DNA from: Methylotenera sp.
GTDB taxonomy: Bacteria > Pseudomonadota > Gammaproteobacteria > Burkholderiales > Methylophilaceae
Reading direction: 5' to 3'
Length of the DNA stretch: 64,000 nucleotides
Assembly: GCA_002928535.1 (NCBI GenBank)
Contig: PERG01000005.1
Span: forward strand, 53,484-117,483
The notes beneath the pieces were generated by a model. It saw only the letters and a list, made by a program, of their open reading frames with translations, did no database searches and was not told the DNA's origin. Shown here piece after piece: positions 8,943 to 23,832 of the stretch. Each line of letters starts with the position of its first letter. The first letter of the stretch is position 1. Both the position numbers and the translations under genes were made by a program.

Positions 8943-11345
8943 ATGCTGAAAAGCCGACTGTTAGCCGGCGTCACAGCTGTTCTTTTTTTATGTAGTCTGC
9001 GCTGCAATGCCGAAACTGAAGCTATCGCCATCAGCCAACCTGCAGAAGACGAAACAAACGATGAAGTCGTGATCGAAGGCGATAAGCTGGAATTGCATTT
9101 GGATCGCACAATGCGATCTATTGGTAATGCCTCTATTCATCGCGGTTCGCAAGACGTCTATGGCGATCTAATCGAGTATGACGTACAAAATGATGAATTG
9201 CACGTATCGGGCAATGTGCGTATCGAAGTGGGTGATGCAAAACTGACCGGCCCGGATTTGCGTATGCGCCTCTCGGAAAGTATCGGTGAAATGCTCGATG
9301 CATCCATCACTGTCACTAAACCCGCTGTTATGAACCCGCAGCAAATACAGGCGATCAGTGCCGATCAATTCCCCAAGCAGCTAAGCAATTTGCAAAGCCA
9401 GCAGCAGGAAGATGATAATGTGCTATACGACCCCAGCACAAATGACTATGCTCAAGATGCCATGGCATTTAGTACCACGCCCACTTCCAGAAGCGCCCGT
9501 GGAGATGCTGAAGCGATCTTCTTTGAAGGCCAAGATAAAAAGCGCCTTAAAAAAGCGCGCTATACTACTTGCGAAGCCGGTGTAGATGACTGGTATATCA
9601 AAGCCAATGAGATCAATCTTAATGACTTTACCGAATCTGGCACCGCCAAAAATGCCTACATTGAATTTAAAGGTGTGCCTTTGCTCTACACACCCTGGAT
9701 TGGGTTCTCCTACAATAACCAGCGTAAAAGTGGCTTATTAGCACCTACAGTAGGCAGCACCAGCCGTAGCGGCTTTGAAGTACTTACCCCTTTTTATTGG
9801 AATATTTCGCCTAATAAGGATGCTACCCTGGCCACCCGCGCATTAAGTAGACGCGGTGTGCAGCTTCAAGGGGAATTCCGTTATCTGGAAGAGAAGTTTT
9901 CTGGCATTGACAGCCTGGAATATCTGCCTAGTGACAGGCTCACTGGTGAAACCCGTTATTATGCTAACTTGAAACACCAGCATACGCTTGGGGCTGGATG
10001 GAGTGCTGGTTACAGTGTCGAAAAAGTATCTGACGATCAATACTTCTCTGATCTGTCCACCCGCATCACAACGACCAGCCGGATTAACTTACCACAACAA
10101 TTCAATGTGAATTACTCTAATGACGACTGGGCTTTTAGTGGTGTTGCACAGAAATTCCAGACCTTAGACGATTTATCATACCCCTATGAGCGCTTGCCCG
10201 AACTGACACTGAAAGGCGATAAATATTATGGTGATTTCAACACCAAGCTTTATAGCCAATTCGTCGCTTTTGAGATTAACAATAGCGCTCCTACTGTTCC
10301 AACTGGGATGCGCACTACGCTATATCCAAGTATTAGCTTACCCATCAATCGTCCTTATGGTTATGTGGAACCAAAAATAGGTATCCATCATACAAACTAT
10401 AGTTTGGATAACGTGGCCAACGGATTGGAGTCCCAGCAGCGCACATTACCCATTTTTAGTGTAGATAGTGGCTTATATTTTGATCGCGACTTCAAAGTGA
10501 TGACACGGAACTATTCGCAAACACTGGAGCCTAGACTTTTTTACCTTTATATTCCTGAAAAAGACCAGTCCAACATCCCGGTATTTGATACCAGCCTCAC
10601 GGATTTGAATTTCACGTCTTTATTCAGTGAAAACGAGTTTGCCGGAAATGACAGAATTAACAATGCCAATCAAGTCAGCTTCGCCCTCACAACCCGCATG
10701 GTTGATTCTGATACAGGCATTCAGCGCCTGTCAGCATCTGTGGGTCAGCGATATTACTTTGAAGATCAGAAAGTGTTTTTACCTGGCACTAACCTCAGAA
10801 AAAACAATAGTTCTGACCTGATTGCCGGTTTATCGGCTAATTTAAGAAATAGCTGGGATGTCGATGCCTTCTGGCAATACAATACTGATGACTCCAGTGG
10901 AATTCGAACCACACTGACAAGCCGCTATAACCCTGAACCGGGCAAAACCCTCAACTTAAGTTATAGCTATCGAAAAGATGTTGCAAATGCGGTGACGAGC
11001 TCAAGCCTCACGACCAACACGGGCATCAATCAGGTCGACATTTCAGCCCAATGGCCATTGGGCAAGGGCTGGTATGGGGTAGGCCGCTTAAACTACTCGT
11101 TCCGCGAAAATCAATTGATTGAGTCATTGGCGGGCTTAGAATATGATGCAGGTTGCTGGCAAGCACGTGGTGTAGTGCAACGTGTCGAAACTGCTACTGC
11201 AGATGCCAACTATGCGTTCTTCTTCCAACTTGAATTGGGCGGCCTGGCCTCCATTGGGGCCAATCCGCTATCGGTTATCAGGCGAAATGTACCAGGCTAT
11301 GTAAGTTCCGGCTTGATTCCGCAAACCCATCAACAACCTTATTAG
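8943..11345 (+). CDS. lptD: LPS-assembly protein LptD
   Basis: Signal peptide, OstA-like N-terminal domain, 800-aa beta-barrel, C-terminal LptD domain; followed by surA-pdxA-rsmA. Confidence 0.95.
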   Translation: MLKSRLLAGVTAVLFLCSLRCNAETEAIAISQPAEDETNDEVVIEGDKLELHLDRTMRSIGNASIHRGSQDVYGDLIEYDVQNDELHVSGNVRIEVGDAKLTGPDLRMRLSESIGEMLDASITVTKPAVMNPQQIQAISADQFPKQLSNLQSQQQEDDNVLYDPSTNDYAQDAMAFSTTPTSRSARGDAEAIFFEGQDKKRLKKARYTTCEAGVDDWYIKANEINLNDFTESGTAKNAYIEFKGVPLLYTPWIGFSYNNQRKSGLLAPTVGSTSRSGFEVLTPFYWNISPNKDATLATRALSRRGVQLQGEFRYLEEKFSGIDSLEYLPSDRLTGETRYYANLKHQHTLGAGWSAGYSVEKVSDDQYFSDLSTRITTTSRINLPQQFNVNYSNDDWAFSGVAQKFQTLDDLSYPYERLPELTLKGDKYYGDFNTKLYSQFVAFEINNSAPTVPTGMRTTLYPSISLPINRPYGYVEPKIGIHHTNYSLDNVANGLESQQRTLPIFSVDSGLYFDRDFKVMTRNYSQTLEPRLFYLYIPEKDQSNIPVFDTSLTDLNFTSLFSENEFAGNDRINNANQVSFALTTRMVDSDTGIQRLSASVGQRYYFEDQKVFLPGTNLRKNNSSDLIAGLSANLRNSWDVDAFWQYNTDDSSGIRTTLTSRYNPEPGKTLNLSYSYRKDVANAVTSSSLTTNTGINQVDISAQWPLGKGWYGVGRLNYSFRENQLIESLAGLEYDAGCWQARGVVQRVETATADANYAFFFQLELGGLASIGANPLSVIRRNVPGYVSSGLIPQTHQQPY

Positions 11346-11355
11346 AGTAACTATT

Positions 11356-12654
11356 GTGCGTATTTTTATACCAATCTTATTATTAGCCTGCACTGTTTTA
11401 ACGCCGCTGAAAGCCATTACTGCTGAAGTGACCAAGATGGACCGCATCGTGGCTGTGGTTGACCAAACCGTTATTACTGAGCAGGAACTGGAAAGTCGCA
11501 TCCGAACCGTAACGGCACAGTTTAAAAAACAAGGCACAGAATTACCGGAAGAAAGTGTGCTGCGCCGGCAAATCTTGGAACGTTTGATTTCAGATACCTT
11601 GCAACTACAATATGCCGCGCAAACAGGACTGAAAGTTGAGGACAGCCAGCTTGACCGCACAGTCGAGCGAATTGCTGAGCAAAATCAAATGACTTTGACT
11701 GAGTTTGGTGAAGCGCTGGCTAACGATGGCGTCAGCATGCGCAAGTTCAGGTCTGATATCCGTAACGAAATTACCATTTCCCGCCTACGCGAACGTGAAG
11801 TTGATAGCCGCGTTACTGTCAATGAATCTGAAATTGATAACTTCCTGACAACGCAAGCCTCTAGCAACGAAAATAAGGATGAGTTCGAACTCTCACACAT
11901 CCTGATCCGCACCCCGGAAGAAGGTGCAACTGAAGATATCCAGAAAGCCAAAGCAAAAGTAGATGATGCACTTAAAGAATTACAGGCTGGGACTGCATTC
12001 AACAAAGTCTCTGCCAGCTTTTCTGATGCACCAAATGCATTGGAAGGCGGTTCCCTAGGCTGGAAAAGCGGCGCGCAAATCCCTACGCTATTTTTAGAAA
12101 CACTCAAAAGTATGCAAGTAGGCGATGTCTCACCTGTTTTACGAAGCCCAAATGGCTTCCATATCCTGAAACTCACTAATAAACGTGGTGCCAGTTCACC
12201 ATTGGTGGTTGAACAAACCCACGCTCGCCATATTCTCATCAAACTTACCGAAATTACTTCCGAGGTGGACGGTAAGCAAAAAATGGATGGCATCAAAGAA
12301 CGCCTGGATAATGGTGAAAAATTTGAAGTTCTGGCTCGGCAGTTCTCGGAGGATGGCTCAGCGTCTAATGGGGGTGAACTTGGCTGGTTAAACCCTGGTG
12401 ACACAGTACCGCAATTCGAAAAAGCCATGAACGAATTACAAATAAATCAGATTAGCGAACCGGTACGCAGTCCCTTCGGCTGGCACATTATTCAAGTACT
12501 TGAGCGCCGTAAACAGGATATGAGCAAGGAAGCCGCGCGTCTTAAAGCCCGCCAGGAAATTCGTGCTAAAAAAGCTGAAGAAGCGTATCAGGACTGGATT
12601 CGTGAGTTGCGTGATCGCGCATATGTTGAATATCGACTAGAGGACAAGTTTTAA
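11356..12654 (+). CDS. surA: Periplasmic chaperone / peptidyl-prolyl isomerase SurA
   Basis: SurA_N domain plus two parvulin domains ([10 protein letters not shown]...[20 protein letters not shown]...[12 protein letters not shown]). Confidence 0.95.
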   Translation: MRIFIPILLLACTVLTPLKAITAEVTKMDRIVAVVDQTVITEQELESRIRTVTAQFKKQGTELPEESVLRRQILERLISDTLQLQYAAQTGLKVEDSQLDRTVERIAEQNQMTLTEFGEALANDGVSMRKFRSDIRNEITISRLREREVDSRVTVNESEIDNFLTTQASSNENKDEFELSHILIRTPEEGATEDIQKAKAKVDDALKELQAGTAFNKVSASFSDAPNALEGGSLGWKSGAQIPTLFLETLKSMQVGDVSPVLRSPNGFHILKLTNKRGASSPLVVEQTHARHILIKLTEITSEVDGKQKMDGIKERLDNGEKFEVLARQFSEDGSASNGGELGWLNPGDTVPQFEKAMNELQINQISEPVRSPFGWHIIQVLERRKQDMSKEAARLKARQEIRAKKAEEAYQDWIRELRDRAYVEYRLEDKF

Positions 12655-12667
12655 ACTTTCCATAGCA

Positions 12668-13669
12668 GTGAATACCTCACTACCTAGCATTGCCATCACG
12701 GCTGGCGAACCCGCCGGTATTGGGCCAGACTTGTGCGTAATGCTGGCACAGTTACCATTGGCCGCCCACATCGTCGTCATTGCAGATGCAGAAATGCTTC
12801 AAGCGCGTGCCACGCAACTCGATTTACCGCTCACCATCACACCCTATAAAACTGCTGTGAAAAACCTGCACTCAGGTAATGGTAGCCTTACGGTATTGCA
12901 TAGCCCGTCGGCGGCCAGAACCCAGGCGGGCATCTTAGATAAGCGCAATAGTGTGTATGTTCTGGCAACATTGACACTTGCCAGTAAGAGCTGTATGCAC
13001 GGTCAATTCGATGCCATGGTTACCGCCCCGTTACATAAAGGCATTATTAATGATGCCGGCGTCGCCTTTAGCGGCCACACTGAATTCCTGGCAGAGCTAA
13101 CCCACACGCCGCAAGTCGTGATGATGTTGGTTGGTAACAATCTACGGGTTGCCCTCGCAACCACCCATTTGGCACTTAAAGATGTGCCTGCTGCCATCAC
13201 CCCAAAAACTCTTGAAACAACGATTCGCATTCTGCATCAAGATTTGGTACAAAAATTTGGCATAAACAACCCGCGCATGCTGATTGCAGGTTTGAATCCC
13301 CATGCAGGCGAAGATGGTTACTTAGGCCGTGAAGAGATAGAAATCATCAATCCCGTGTTAGAAAAGTTGCGCGCCGAAGGCATGCAACTCATCGGCGCTT
13401 TACCTGCGGATACTTTATTTGCCAAGCATCACCTGTCAAAAGCCGATGCCGTGCTTGCCATGTACCACGACCAAGGGTTGCCGGTACTTAAGCATGCCAG
13501 CTTTGGTGAAGGGGTGAATGTGACTTTAGGCCTGCCCATCATCCGCACTTCAGTTGATCACGGCACCGCACTGGATTTAGCTGGCAAAGGTAATATCGAA
13601 ATAGGCAGCATGCTAGCCGCTATTAACCTGGCAATCACGCTGGCTAACAATAAAATCGCTTCGCATTAA
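12668..13669 (+). CDS. pdxA: 4-hydroxythreonine-4-phosphate dehydrogenase PdxA (GTG start)
   Basis: [46 protein letters not shown]. Confidence 0.95.
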   Translation: MNTSLPSIAITAGEPAGIGPDLCVMLAQLPLAAHIVVIADAEMLQARATQLDLPLTITPYKTAVKNLHSGNGSLTVLHSPSAARTQAGILDKRNSVYVLATLTLASKSCMHGQFDAMVTAPLHKGIINDAGVAFSGHTEFLAELTHTPQVVMMLVGNNLRVALATTHLALKDVPAAITPKTLETTIRILHQDLVQKFGINNPRMLIAGLNPHAGEDGYLGREEIEIINPVLEKLRAEGMQLIGALPADTLFAKHHLSKADAVLAMYHDQGLPVLKHASFGEGVNVTLGLPIIRTSVDHGTALDLAGKGNIEIGSMLAAINLAITLANNKIASH

Positions 13670-13706
13670 GCGCAAATCATCAAGCTCAGACATTAAACTT
13701 AAATCC

Positions 13707-14492
13707 ATGAAACATATCGCAAAAAAACGCTTCGGCCAAAACTTCCTGACTGATCAAAGCGTAATCAATAGCTTGGTAGAAGCGATATCCCCGAAGGTTG
13801 ATGACCTTATGGTTGAAATCGGTCCGGGATTAGGCGCCCTCACTAAACCTTTATTGAAGCGATTGACTCTGCTTCACGTGGTTGAAGTCGATCGCGACAT
13901 CATTAGCTGGATGCAAAATGAATATTCAAAAAATTCAATTCAAATACACAATGCGGATGCACTAAAGTTTGACTTTTCTAGCTTAGGACAACATTTACGT
14001 GTAACAGGCAACTTGCCGTATAACATCTCGACACCAATTTTATTCCACTTGCTGGATAACATCTCACATATCACTGACATGCATTTCATGCTGCAAAAAG
14101 AAGTTGTAGAGCGCATGGTGGCAGAGCCATCGACAGCAGCTTACGGCCGCTTGAGCGTCATGCTGCAATATCGCCTGCAAATGGAGTATTTGTTTACTGT
14201 ACCGCCCGAGGCATTCGACCCCGCACCAAAAGTGGAATCTGCATTTGTGCGCTGTGTACCACATACCGTATTACCTTATGTCGCTAAAGATGAAAAATTA
14301 TTTGCTCAAGTGGTACTTGCCGCGTTCGGGCAACGCAGGAAAACGCTACGAAATACCCTCAAAAACATACTAAACGACGCTGGCTTCGAGCAATTATGCA
14401 TTGACTCGCAACTACGTGCAGAAAATCTGCATGTCTCTGATTTTGTTAAGATTACAAACTACCTCACAGACACCGTTTCGCCCGATGCCTGA
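13707..14492 (+). CDS. rsmA: 16S rRNA (adenine1518/1519-N6)-dimethyltransferase RsmA/KsgA
   Basis: KKRFGQNFLTDQSVI; VEIGPGLGALTKPLL; TGNLPYNISTPILFHL. Confidence 0.96.
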   Translation: MKHIAKKRFGQNFLTDQSVINSLVEAISPKVDDLMVEIGPGLGALTKPLLKRLTLLHVVEVDRDIISWMQNEYSKNSIQIHNADALKFDFSSLGQHLRVTGNLPYNISTPILFHLLDNISHITDMHFMLQKEVVERMVAEPSTAAYGRLSVMLQYRLQMEYLFTVPPEAFDPAPKVESAFVRCVPHTVLPYVAKDEKLFAQVVLAAFGQRRKTLRNTLKNILNDAGFEQLCIDSQLRAENLHVSDFVKITNYLTDTVSPDA

Positions 14493-14540
14493 TGGCATTC
14501 AGGCTGATATAATTCACGCTATTCATTTAATTAAATCTAG

Positions 14541-15206
<666 letters not shown>

Positions 15207-15245
15207 TCACAAAGTAGTGAAATAATCTAAAAATACTTAAACAGC

Positions 15246-15283
15246 AAACCCCAATTAAATTTAGTCATTTTTTTGGGGTTTAT
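15246..15283 (+). terminator. Putative terminator downstream of adk
   Basis: AAACCCCAA ... TTGGGGTTT perfect 9-bp inverted repeat, followed by T-rich tail. Confidence 0.6.
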
Positions 15284-15494
15284 TTCGGTTAGGATCATAT
15301 GAGTAATCTTGCACCACTCGAAGATCATTATGAACGCTAATTAGGTATTTTCTATCTTTACCGCAATAACTTTTCTAACTGCCAGTTTAATCATGGTCAT
15401 TTTTTTACAGACACTATAAATCTGCAAGAAACTGAGTAGATCTACACGACTTGGAAGGCCATTAATAATTTATTTAATGTGAAAGGAAAACATC

Positions 15495-15944
15495 ATGTCT
15501 ACCGGCACCGTTAAATTACATCGCGTTTTTGCTGTACCACCTGAGAGAGTTTATCGCGCGTTTCTTGATGCCGACGCCATGGCTAAATGGTTGCCACCAC
15601 ACGGCTTTACCTGTAAGGTGCATCATCTGGATGCCAAAGTCGGCGGCACTTACAAAATGTCTTTCACCAATTTCACCACCGGATTTGTCCATAACTTTGG
15701 CGGCAAATATCTGGAGTTGATTCCGAATCAACTGATCCGGAATACCGACGTTTTTGACGATCCCAATCTATCTGGTGAAATGATTACTACCGTTTCCCTC
15801 AAGCAAGTATCTGTGGGAACAGAGATCAATATCACACAAGAAGGTATTCCTGAGGCTATTCCAGTTGAAGGATGCTATTTAGGCTGGCAAGATTCATTGA
15901 CATTGCTTGCGCAGCTTGTAACGCCTGAAATTCCAGATCAGTAG
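15495..15944 (+). CDS. SRPBCC / AHSA1-like domain protein
   Basis: VKLHRVFAVPPERVYRAFLDADAMAKWLPPHGFTCKVHHLDAKVGGTYKMSF typical AHSA1/START-like N-terminus. Confidence 0.85.
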   Translation: MSTGTVKLHRVFAVPPERVYRAFLDADAMAKWLPPHGFTCKVHHLDAKVGGTYKMSFTNFTTGFVHNFGGKYLELIPNQLIRNTDVFDDPNLSGEMITTVSLKQVSVGTEINITQEGIPEAIPVEGCYLGWQDSLTLLAQLVTPEIPDQ

Positions 15945-16045
15945 CACACTAGCTGCTCTAAGCTTCACCAAGCTTTCAGTCCGAAAGCCAGACCTTGGCT
16001 TCTCCACAGAATGTGTGGTGCGGCATCGCATTATCCTTATGCCAA

Positions 16046-18541
<2,496 letters not shown>

Positions 18542-18547
18542 AAAGCA

Positions 18548-19060
18548 ATGCAGATCATTCGTGCTTTATGGTTGCGCCGTGTTTATGGCTTGGTACTATT
18601 ACTTACGCTAAGTTTAGTGGCTTGTGGTTTTCAACTGCGGGGTATGGCTGATCTCTCATTCAAGACGCTCAATATCCAGGGCAGCAAGCTCACGCTTTCT
18701 CGAGACCTGCAACAATGGCTTAAAACAAATGGGGTACAGGTTGTAGAAAACGCCGAGAATGCCGAGGCGTTTATAGAGCTGTTAGGTGAAAGTTATGAAA
18801 AGCGTATTCGCTCTTTGAGTGGCCAGGGTTTGGTACGAGAATATGAACTCAACTATCGCGTTTCATTCAGAACACGTGATGCCAGCAGTGCACTTTGGGG
18901 ACCCGAGCAAGTGGTTCAGTCTCGTCGCGATTTTTCTTATAACGATACGGCTTTATTAGGTAAGTTGGAAGAAGAGGAGCGCCTCAATGCTGATATGCGT
19001 AAGGATGCTGTACGCGAGATCATGCGTCGGCTAACAGCGATTAAACCAGCAGCCAAATAA
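18548..19060 (+). CDS. lptE: LPS-assembly lipoprotein LptE
   Basis: Lipobox LSLVACGFQLRG; immediately after leuS and before holA, the canonical order. Confidence 0.92.
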   Translation: MQIIRALWLRRVYGLVLLLTLSLVACGFQLRGMADLSFKTLNIQGSKLTLSRDLQQWLKTNGVQVVENAENAEAFIELLGESYEKRIRSLSGQGLVREYELNYRVSFRTRDASSALWGPEQVVQSRRDFSYNDTALLGKLEEEERLNADMRKDAVREIMRRLTAIKPAAK

Positions 19061-19062
19061 CT

Positions 19063-20079
19063 ATGCGTTTGGCAGAAGCTCAACTTGCAAGTCATCTCAG
19101 TCAGGATTTAAAGCCATTATATGTATTAACCGGCGATGAACCACTGGCCCAGCGCGAATGCCTGGATGCCATCCGCACGGCTGCAAAAATGCAAGGGTAT
19201 GACGAGCGCACCAGTTTAAGCGTAGAGCGTAATTTTAATTGGGCCCAAATTCAAGCCTATGGCCAAACCAGCTCGCTATTTTCTACTCGGCGCCTATTGG
19301 AAATAAACATCCCATCCGGCAAGCCTGGCGTAGAAGGCGGCAAAGCTTTACAGGCATTGGCTGACGAACCTCTTCCCGACGCCACTGTTTTGATCATCCT
19401 GCCGACGCTGGAGCGCGAAGCCAAAAATAGTGCATGGTTCAGTACCCTTGAAAAACAGGCGATCTGCCTCACCTTTAACGAAGTAGAGGCAACGCAATTG
19501 CCGCGATGGATTGCTGCAAGATTGGCGAAACAAAAGCAGCAAGTGAGTCAGGAGACCCTGCATTTTCTCGCTCACCAGGTAGAAGGTAATATGCTGGCAG
19601 CCAACCAAGAAGTACAGAAACTGGGCTTACTCTACCCAGAAGGCGAACTAAGTGATGAGCTGGTACGGGAAGCGGTATTAAAAGTATCGCGTTACGATGC
19701 GTTTCAATTAGGTGATGCCATCCTGGCCGGCGACCCATCGCGCACAGTACGTATTTTGCAAGGTTTGCAAGATGAAGGTGAACAAGCTGTCGCGGTAATG
19801 AACCCACTTATGTGGGTATTAAGACCACTGGTGCGCATCAAGCAAGCGGAGGCGCGCGGAGAAAATATTAACAACGCCATGACGAATGCGCGTATTTACG
19901 GCGACCGCCAATCATTAGTGAAACGCGCCTTATCCAGACTTAGTTTGCGTCAATTGGAAGCGGCCTTGCAGAAACTGGCAGATATCGACAGAACGGCCAA
20001 AGGGGTAATGCAAGGCGATGCCTGGCTAGAGATTTCCCGCCTTTGTTTCGGCTTGGCGCGGGTACGCAGCCGTCAATAA
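19063..20079 (+). CDS. holA: DNA polymerase III subunit delta HolA
   Basis: LYVLTGDEPLAQRECLDAIR; full-length delta subunit; canonical leuS-lptE-holA order. Confidence 0.94.
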   Translation: MRLAEAQLASHLSQDLKPLYVLTGDEPLAQRECLDAIRTAAKMQGYDERTSLSVERNFNWAQIQAYGQTSSLFSTRRLLEINIPSGKPGVEGGKALQALADEPLPDATVLIILPTLEREAKNSAWFSTLEKQAICLTFNEVEATQLPRWIAARLAKQKQQVSQETLHFLAHQVEGNMLAANQEVQKLGLLYPEGELSDELVREAVLKVSRYDAFQLGDAILAGDPSRTVRILQGLQDEGEQAVAVMNPLMWVLRPLVRIKQAEARGENINNAMTNARIYGDRQSLVKRALSRLSLRQLEAALQKLADIDRTAKGVMQGDAWLEISRLCFGLARVRSRQ

Positions 20080-20139
20080 TCGCTGGCATTCGCGCAATCA
20101 ATGGCAAGAAAGTATAATGACGAGATGAATACTAACGCG

Positions 20140-21396
20140 ATGAATATTAAAGACTATATGCAAGGGATCGGCATTGAGGCACGCCAGGCTTCACGTGCCA
20201 TGGCAGCTGCGGAAACCGAGCAAAAAAATAAGGCCCTCACTGCGATTGCCGATGCCATCGTGCGCGAAAGTGCCGCATTATTAGCCGCCAATAAACAAGA
20301 TCTGGATGCAGCGCGAGCCAATGGCCTGGACAGCGCAATGCTGGACCGCCTGACCTTAACTGAAAAATCTATCAGCAATATGGCAGAAGGTTTAAACCAG
20401 ATTGCCAACCTTACTGATCCTATCGGCGAAATGAGCGACTTCAAGTTCCGCCCTAGCGGTATCCAGATCGGCAAGATGCGCGTACCACTTGGCGTCATCG
20501 GTATCATTTATGAAGCACGTCCTAATGTCACTGTAGATGCTGCCGGCTTGTGCATCAAATCCGGTAATGCGGCAATTCTACGAGGCGGCTCTGAGGCAAT
20601 TCATTGCAATCAGGCCTTGGCAAAACTCGTCCACGAAGGCTTAGCCGCGGCGGGTTTACCTGCAACTGCAGTGCAAGTGGTAGAAACCACCGACCGCGCT
20701 GCAGTTGGCGAGCTAATCACCATGAAACAGTATGTCGATGTTATAGTGCCACGCGGCGGCAAAGGCTTGATCGAGCGTATCTCTAATGAAGCGCGCATTC
20801 CAGTAATTAAACACTTGGATGGAAACTGTCATGTGTATGTGGATGACGAAGCAATTTTAGATAAAGCCTTACGCATATTGGAAAACAGTAAAACGCAGCG
20901 CTTGGGTACCTGCAATACTGCTGAATCCCTGCTAATAGCGCGTTCTGTGGCTAAGGAAATGCTGCCAAAACTGGCTGATATGCTAACGCGCCACGGCATT
21001 GAAATCCGCGGTTGTGATGAGACTTTGGCTTTAGTGCCACAAGCTAAGCCCGCCACGGAAGAAGATTATTACACTGAATATTTGGCAGCGATCATTTCCT
21101 GCAAAGTTGTGGATGGCTTAGAGGAAGCGATTAACCATATCAACCAGCACTCTTCTCAGCATACCGAAGCGATCGTGACTGAGAACTACACCAAAGCACG
21201 CCGCTTCTTGCGTGAAGTGGATTCCAGCAGTGTCATGGTCAATGCGTCTACACGCTTCGCGGATGGATTTGAATATGGGCTAGGTGCAGAAATTGGGATT
21301 TCTACCGATAAGCTGCATGCTCGCGGACCTGTTGGTCTGGAAGGTTTAACTTCGCTTAAATATGTTGTGCTGGGTGATGGTCACGTACGTGCCTGA
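20140..21396 (+). CDS. proA: Gamma-glutamyl phosphate reductase ProA (start probably 20125 or 20140, not 20101)
   Basis: [48 protein letters not shown]. Confidence 0.95.
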   Translation: MNIKDYMQGIGIEARQASRAMAAAETEQKNKALTAIADAIVRESAALLAANKQDLDAARANGLDSAMLDRLTLTEKSISNMAEGLNQIANLTDPIGEMSDFKFRPSGIQIGKMRVPLGVIGIIYEARPNVTVDAAGLCIKSGNAAILRGGSEAIHCNQALAKLVHEGLAAAGLPATAVQVVETTDRAAVGELITMKQYVDVIVPRGGKGLIERISNEARIPVIKHLDGNCHVYVDDEAILDKALRILENSKTQRLGTCNTAESLLIARSVAKEMLPKLADMLTRHGIEIRGCDETLALVPQAKPATEEDYYTEYLAAIISCKVVDGLEEAINHINQHSSQHTEAIVTENYTKARRFLREVDSSSVMVNASTRFADGFEYGLGAEIGISTDKLHARGPVGLEGLTSLKYVVLGDGHVRA

Positions 21397-21441
21397 TTCG
21401 CACAGCTTGTCTAAAAGACTTTTGATTGTAGGTCGTGTAAT

Positions 21442-22077
21442 TTGAAAGCCATTGGACTCTTAGGCGGTACATTCAATCCTGTGCATTATGGCCATCTTCG
21501 CATGGCACAAGAGCTGGCTGAAATGCTCGAGCTTAGTGAAGTCCGTTTTATTCCTGCCGCAATCCCACCCCTTAAAACCTCCCCTGCAGCAAGTGCCGAG
21601 CATCGGGCAAATATGGTTCGACTCGCGATTGAGGATAATCCATTATTCCAGCTGGATACGCGTGAGCTGACCCGCAAAGGTCCATCTTATACGATTGACA
21701 CATTAATCAGCTTGCGCGAAGAGTTAGAACCTGAGACGCGTTTAGTCCTTTTCATGGGAACCGATGCTTTCCGCCAACTCGATAAGTGGCATCGCTGGCA
21801 GGAATTATTGAATTACTGCCATATCGCCCTCGTTCAGCGGCCCCATGCCATTCGTGAAGCTTTGTCCAAAACCTTGGAAGCTTATTTGGCTGCCCATTAC
21901 GCTGAGCAGAATCATGAACTTCAGGACGCTTCATCCGGGTATATTACGATGCAGCCAATGACCGCGCTTGATATCTCTTCCACAGCTATTCGTCAACGTT
22001 TGCAGCAAGGATTATCAGTACGTTATCTTGTACCCAAAAATGTCATTGACTATCTGCAGCAACACGCACTTTATTAG
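21442..22077 (+). CDS. nadD: Nicotinate-nucleotide adenylyltransferase NadD (TTG start)
   Basis: IGLLGGTFNPVHYGHLRMAQEL; SSTAIRQRLQQG. Confidence 0.95.
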   Translation: MKAIGLLGGTFNPVHYGHLRMAQELAEMLELSEVRFIPAAIPPLKTSPAASAEHRANMVRLAIEDNPLFQLDTRELTRKGPSYTIDTLISLREELEPETRLVLFMGTDAFRQLDKWHRWQELLNYCHIALVQRPHAIREALSKTLEAYLAAHYAEQNHELQDASSGYITMQPMTALDISSTAIRQRLQQGLSVRYLVPKNVIDYLQQHALY

Positions 22078-22096
22078 AAACCGCTAAAGGAGTTTC

Positions 22097-23812
22097 ATGG
22101 TTAAGCAGGCAAGTAATATAGCAATTGATTGGAAAGGTCTTGGCTGGCAGTATTTGTTTTTCTGGTATTTCTCGGGTGTAGTACAGCTCATTATCTTTGC
22201 CAGCGGCATTGCTGGGTTTACCGGTTTTCGCGCGGCAATCTACATGAGCACTTTATGGCTCATTCCTACCCTGCTGTTCCCACGTCATACACGCAAAATT
22301 GCCGCGGTAATTGGGGTAATTTTGCTACCTTTCGCGTTGACCAGCTTAGGCTACTTGTACATTTACCATCAGGAATTTTCGCAAAGTGTGTTGTTCATCA
22401 TCTTTGAATCTAATATGGCGGAGTCCTCGGAGTACCTGTCGAGTTATTTCAGTTTGGGCATACTGGCTTGTTTCCTGATTTACTCAGCAGGTGCTTTTTT
22501 ACTGTGGCAACGCATTCGACCTGTTGTATTACCAAAGCGCGCGCTGAATATCCTCTTCGTCCTGATAGGTCTTATCATCGTTACACCGTTCATCAGGAAT
22601 ATGCTCGTGAAGGAGCATTCGTTCCCCGACACCGTTGATCGCATCTCACAGAATATGGAACCAGCCGCACCCTGGCAGATGATCGTGGGCTATTTTGAAT
22701 ATCGTGAGCAGTTACAGAATATGCAGCTATTGCTGACACGTGCATCCAATGTACCGCCGCTCACTAACCTTAAAGCGGCTAATGACCAGCCAGCGACGCT
22801 GGTTCTGGTGATTGGTGAATCTACCAATCGTCAACGTATGAGTTTGTATGGCTACCCGCGCAACACAACACCCAAATTAGATCAATTGAAAGATCAGCTT
22901 TTTACTTTCACTAACGTCATTGGGCCTCGTCCATATACCATCGAAACATTACAACAGGTACTGAGCTTTGCCGACCAAGAGCATCCGGATCGTTACCAAA
23001 GTACGCCGACGATCATGAACATGATGAAGCAAGCCGGCTATAAAACTTTCTGGATCACCAATCAGCAGACGATGACGGCGCGCAACACCATGCTTACTGC
23101 ATTCTCCAAGCAGACTGACCAACAGTTTTACCTCAATAACAATCGTAGCCAGAATGCCAAACAATACGATGATGTGGTGTTCGAACCATTCAAACAGATA
23201 CTTAAAGACCCCAGCCAGAAAAAATTCATTGTCGTCCATCTGTTAGGTACGCATATGAAATATGAATATCGCTACTCGGAAGATTTTGCTAAGTTCCATG
23301 GCCGTGACCATGTTCCGGATTGGGTAAAAGATGGCGGAGAATTAGAGGCTTATAACAGCTATGACAATGCTGTGCTTTTTAATGACCACGTGGTTTCAAC
23401 TTTGATCGACTTAACCAGCCAGCAAGGCCAAAATAAAAACAGCTTGCTGTTATATTTATCCGATCATGGCGAAGAAGTGTTTGACGAAAAACCTCACTTC
23501 AAAGGCCGTAATGAGGCGGCACCTACTGCAGCTATGTATACAGTACCTTTTATTGTATGGGCTTCACCAGCATGGCGATCCAAGCATGCCGAGGCAATAC
23601 AATCTGCACTAAGCCGGCCTTTTATGACTTCTAGCCTGATTCATACTTGGGCTGAACTGGCAGACTTAAACTTTGATGCGTTAGACCGGTCCAAAAGTAT
23701 CATTAACCCAACTTATATGCCAAGGCCACGATTGATTGGTGACCCTTATAACAAAAAGTCTTTAAGGGATTTTGATGCGCTTACCAGTAACCATACATTG
23801 CTAAGCAAGTGA
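22097..23812 (+). CDS. Phosphoethanolamine transferase (EptA/CptA-like, sulfatase fold)
   Basis: N-terminal TM region; LVIGESTNRQRMSLYGYPRNTTP catalytic Thr motif; LLYLSDHGEEVFD metal-binding motif. Confidence 0.87.
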   Translation: MVKQASNIAIDWKGLGWQYLFFWYFSGVVQLIIFASGIAGFTGFRAAIYMSTLWLIPTLLFPRHTRKIAAVIGVILLPFALTSLGYLYIYHQEFSQSVLFIIFESNMAESSEYLSSYFSLGILACFLIYSAGAFLLWQRIRPVVLPKRALNILFVLIGLIIVTPFIRNMLVKEHSFPDTVDRISQNMEPAAPWQMIVGYFEYREQLQNMQLLLTRASNVPPLTNLKAANDQPATLVLVIGESTNRQRMSLYGYPRNTTPKLDQLKDQLFTFTNVIGPRPYTIETLQQVLSFADQEHPDRYQSTPTIMNMMKQAGYKTFWITNQQTMTARNTMLTAFSKQTDQQFYLNNNRSQNAKQYDDVVFEPFKQILKDPSQKKFIVVHLLGTHMKYEYRYSEDFAKFHGRDHVPDWVKDGGELEAYNSYDNAVLFNDHVVSTLIDLTSQQGQNKNSLLLYLSDHGEEVFDEKPHFKGRNEAAPTAAMYTVPFIVWASPAWRSKHAEAIQSALSRPFMTSSLIHTWAELADLNFDALDRSKSIINPTYMPRPRLIGDPYNKKSLRDFDALTSNHTLLSK

Positions 23813-23832
23813 ATACGACTGAAAGAGACATT

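Noticed and set aside
11685-12428. 247-aa antisense ORF inside surA
   Set aside because: Ser/Arg-rich shadow translation of surA, no independent evidence.
15436-15445. 10-bp palindrome GTAGATCTAC upstream of the AHSA1-like gene
   Set aside because: Too short and isolated to claim as an operator without comparative data.
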